From: Proteus terrae subsp. cibarius
GTDB lineage: Bacteria; Pseudomonadota; Gammaproteobacteria; Enterobacterales; Enterobacteriaceae
Assembly (NCBI RefSeq): GCF_011045835.1
Contig: NZ_CP047349.1
Span: 3,720,001 to 3,784,000 of the forward strand
Length of the DNA: 64,000 nucleotides
Reading direction: 5' to 3'
Shown one piece after another: positions 63,400 to 64,000 of the stretch. The notes below the pieces were generated by a model. The model worked only from the letters and a program-made list of their open reading frames with translations. It searched no databases and was not told the DNA's origin. The translations under genes were made by a program, and so were the position numbers. The first letter of the stretch is position 1. Each line of letters opens with the position of its first letter.

Positions 63400-63969
63400 A
63401 TGAGCAGACTCTCTTATTATGCGGCTGCATTTAATTTATTGGGAATTTGTTATTTATTCCCACCTGATGATGACACCAATAAAACTGCACTCAACTTTTT
63501 TAAAACAGGGGATTTTGCAGCACAGTGGCCTTGTAAAATTGAAAACCGCTTGTGTGAACGTTTAATTGATTCTGTTTCTATCGATACAGAGCAATTAAAA
63601 ACCCAATGGCAAAATCTTTTTGTTGGCCCTAATGCATTACCCGCTCCTCCTTGGGGTTCAGTCTATTTAGATCCTGAGGGCTTATTACAAGGGGATTCTA
63701 CCCTTGCACTGAGTGAGTTTTTAAAACGGGAACGTTTAAAAGTAAATACGCCTTTTCCAGAGCCTGTTGATCATATCGGTTTGATGTTATTTCAAGCAGC
63801 GATATTGGCATCGGAAAACAGAGAAGAAGCGGTTAATGAATTATTATCCCTTCATTTGACCACATGGCTACCTCACTATTTAAATAAATTAAAAATGAGT
63901 GGGTATAGCCAATTTTATAGCACCTTAACAGAACTGGTAACCATCACGGTGAACGCATTCAGAAAATAG
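63400..63969 (+). CDS. dmsD: DmsD/TorD-family Tat proofreading chaperone
   Basis: 189 residues, all-helical cytoplasmic chaperone that binds the twin-arginine signal of DmsA until cofactor insertion. Signs: FVGPNALPAPPWGSVYLDPEGLLQGDSTLAL (shown in part; the PPWGSVYLD loop is the family mark) and EPVDHIGLMLFQAAIL (the EPxDHIG motif). The ATG at 63400 has AAGGAAG 11 bases upstream; TTG 63376 is in frame but lies in the hairpin. Only a few dozen bases follow to the window's end. Confidence 0.92.
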   Translation: MSRLSYYAAAFNLLGICYLFPPDDDTNKTALNFFKTGDFAAQWPCKIENRLCERLIDSVSIDTEQLKTQWQNLFVGPNALPAPPWGSVYLDPEGLLQGDSTLALSEFLKRERLKVNTPFPEPVDHIGLMLFQAAILASENREEAVNELLSLHLTTWLPHYLNKLKMSGYSQFYSTLTELVTITVNAFRK

Positions 63970-64000
63970 AAATTTATTAACAACTTATCATCCTAACATA

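Overview
The window is a stretch of AT-rich enterobacterial chromosome, most likely from Proteus or a close Morganellaceae relative. The evidence is the E. coli-like order feoC - bioH/gntX - nfuA - glp, a chbBCARFG operon, an smvR/smvA pair, an srfABC locus and a nik operon, all at similar low-GC composition. I see no insertion sequences, prophage genes, tRNA or rRNA genes, or CRISPR arrays. Species assignment is inference.

Layout. 1-9.4 kb is core metabolism: end of feoABC, two tandem OsmC-like thiol peroxidase-family genes (the first with MetJ-type boxes), bioH divergent from gntX, nfuA, glpE-glpG-glpR followed in the same direction by glpD, a yeaO-like gene, and metF behind a MetJ array. 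9.4-11.3 kb holds a DUF4291 gene and a class II Fic protein. 11.3-20.8 kb is one eight-gene leftward catabolic operon: FGGY pentulokinase, fucose/arabinose-type isomerase, NanA/DapA-type aldolase, sialidase-fold protein, tctC, tctB, tctA and a LacI regulator. Read as a pathway it fits uptake and breakdown of a ketodeoxy sugar acid. The best match is Kdo (to pyruvate + D-arabinose, then D-ribulose, then D-ribulose 5-phosphate). I regard this as the most interesting metabolic prediction in the window. 21.2-27.5 kb has a small secreted protein and a nickel-type ABC importer (nikABCDE) headed by a SAM methyltransferase.

27.9-44.9 kb is a rightward locus of eleven genes around srfABC: a membrane-anchored VWA protein, SrfA-like, SrfB (Hsp70/actin fold), SrfC (dynamin-like GTPase), a membrane protein with a periplasmic C-terminal region, a secreted VWA protein, an ABC ATPase and FtsX-type permease, a secreted SUMF1-domain protein, and two coiled-coil lipoproteins. 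The composition suggests an envelope-spanning machine with cytoplasmic ATPase/GTPase, inner-membrane adaptors and periplasmic or outer-membrane parts. Its function is not established by the sequence. A perfect CRP-type palindrome precedes the srfA unit.

45.1-52.2 kb carries two Ail/OmpX-type barrels (the second without a normal start codon) and the leftward chbBCARFG chitobiose operon. 52.2-55.9 kb is a Fur-type-box-preceded siderophore ABC importer. 55.9-58.9 kb is the divergent smvR/smvA efflux pair plus an AraC regulator. 59.4-64 kb is a dmsABCD anaerobic reductase operon with its Tat chaperone.
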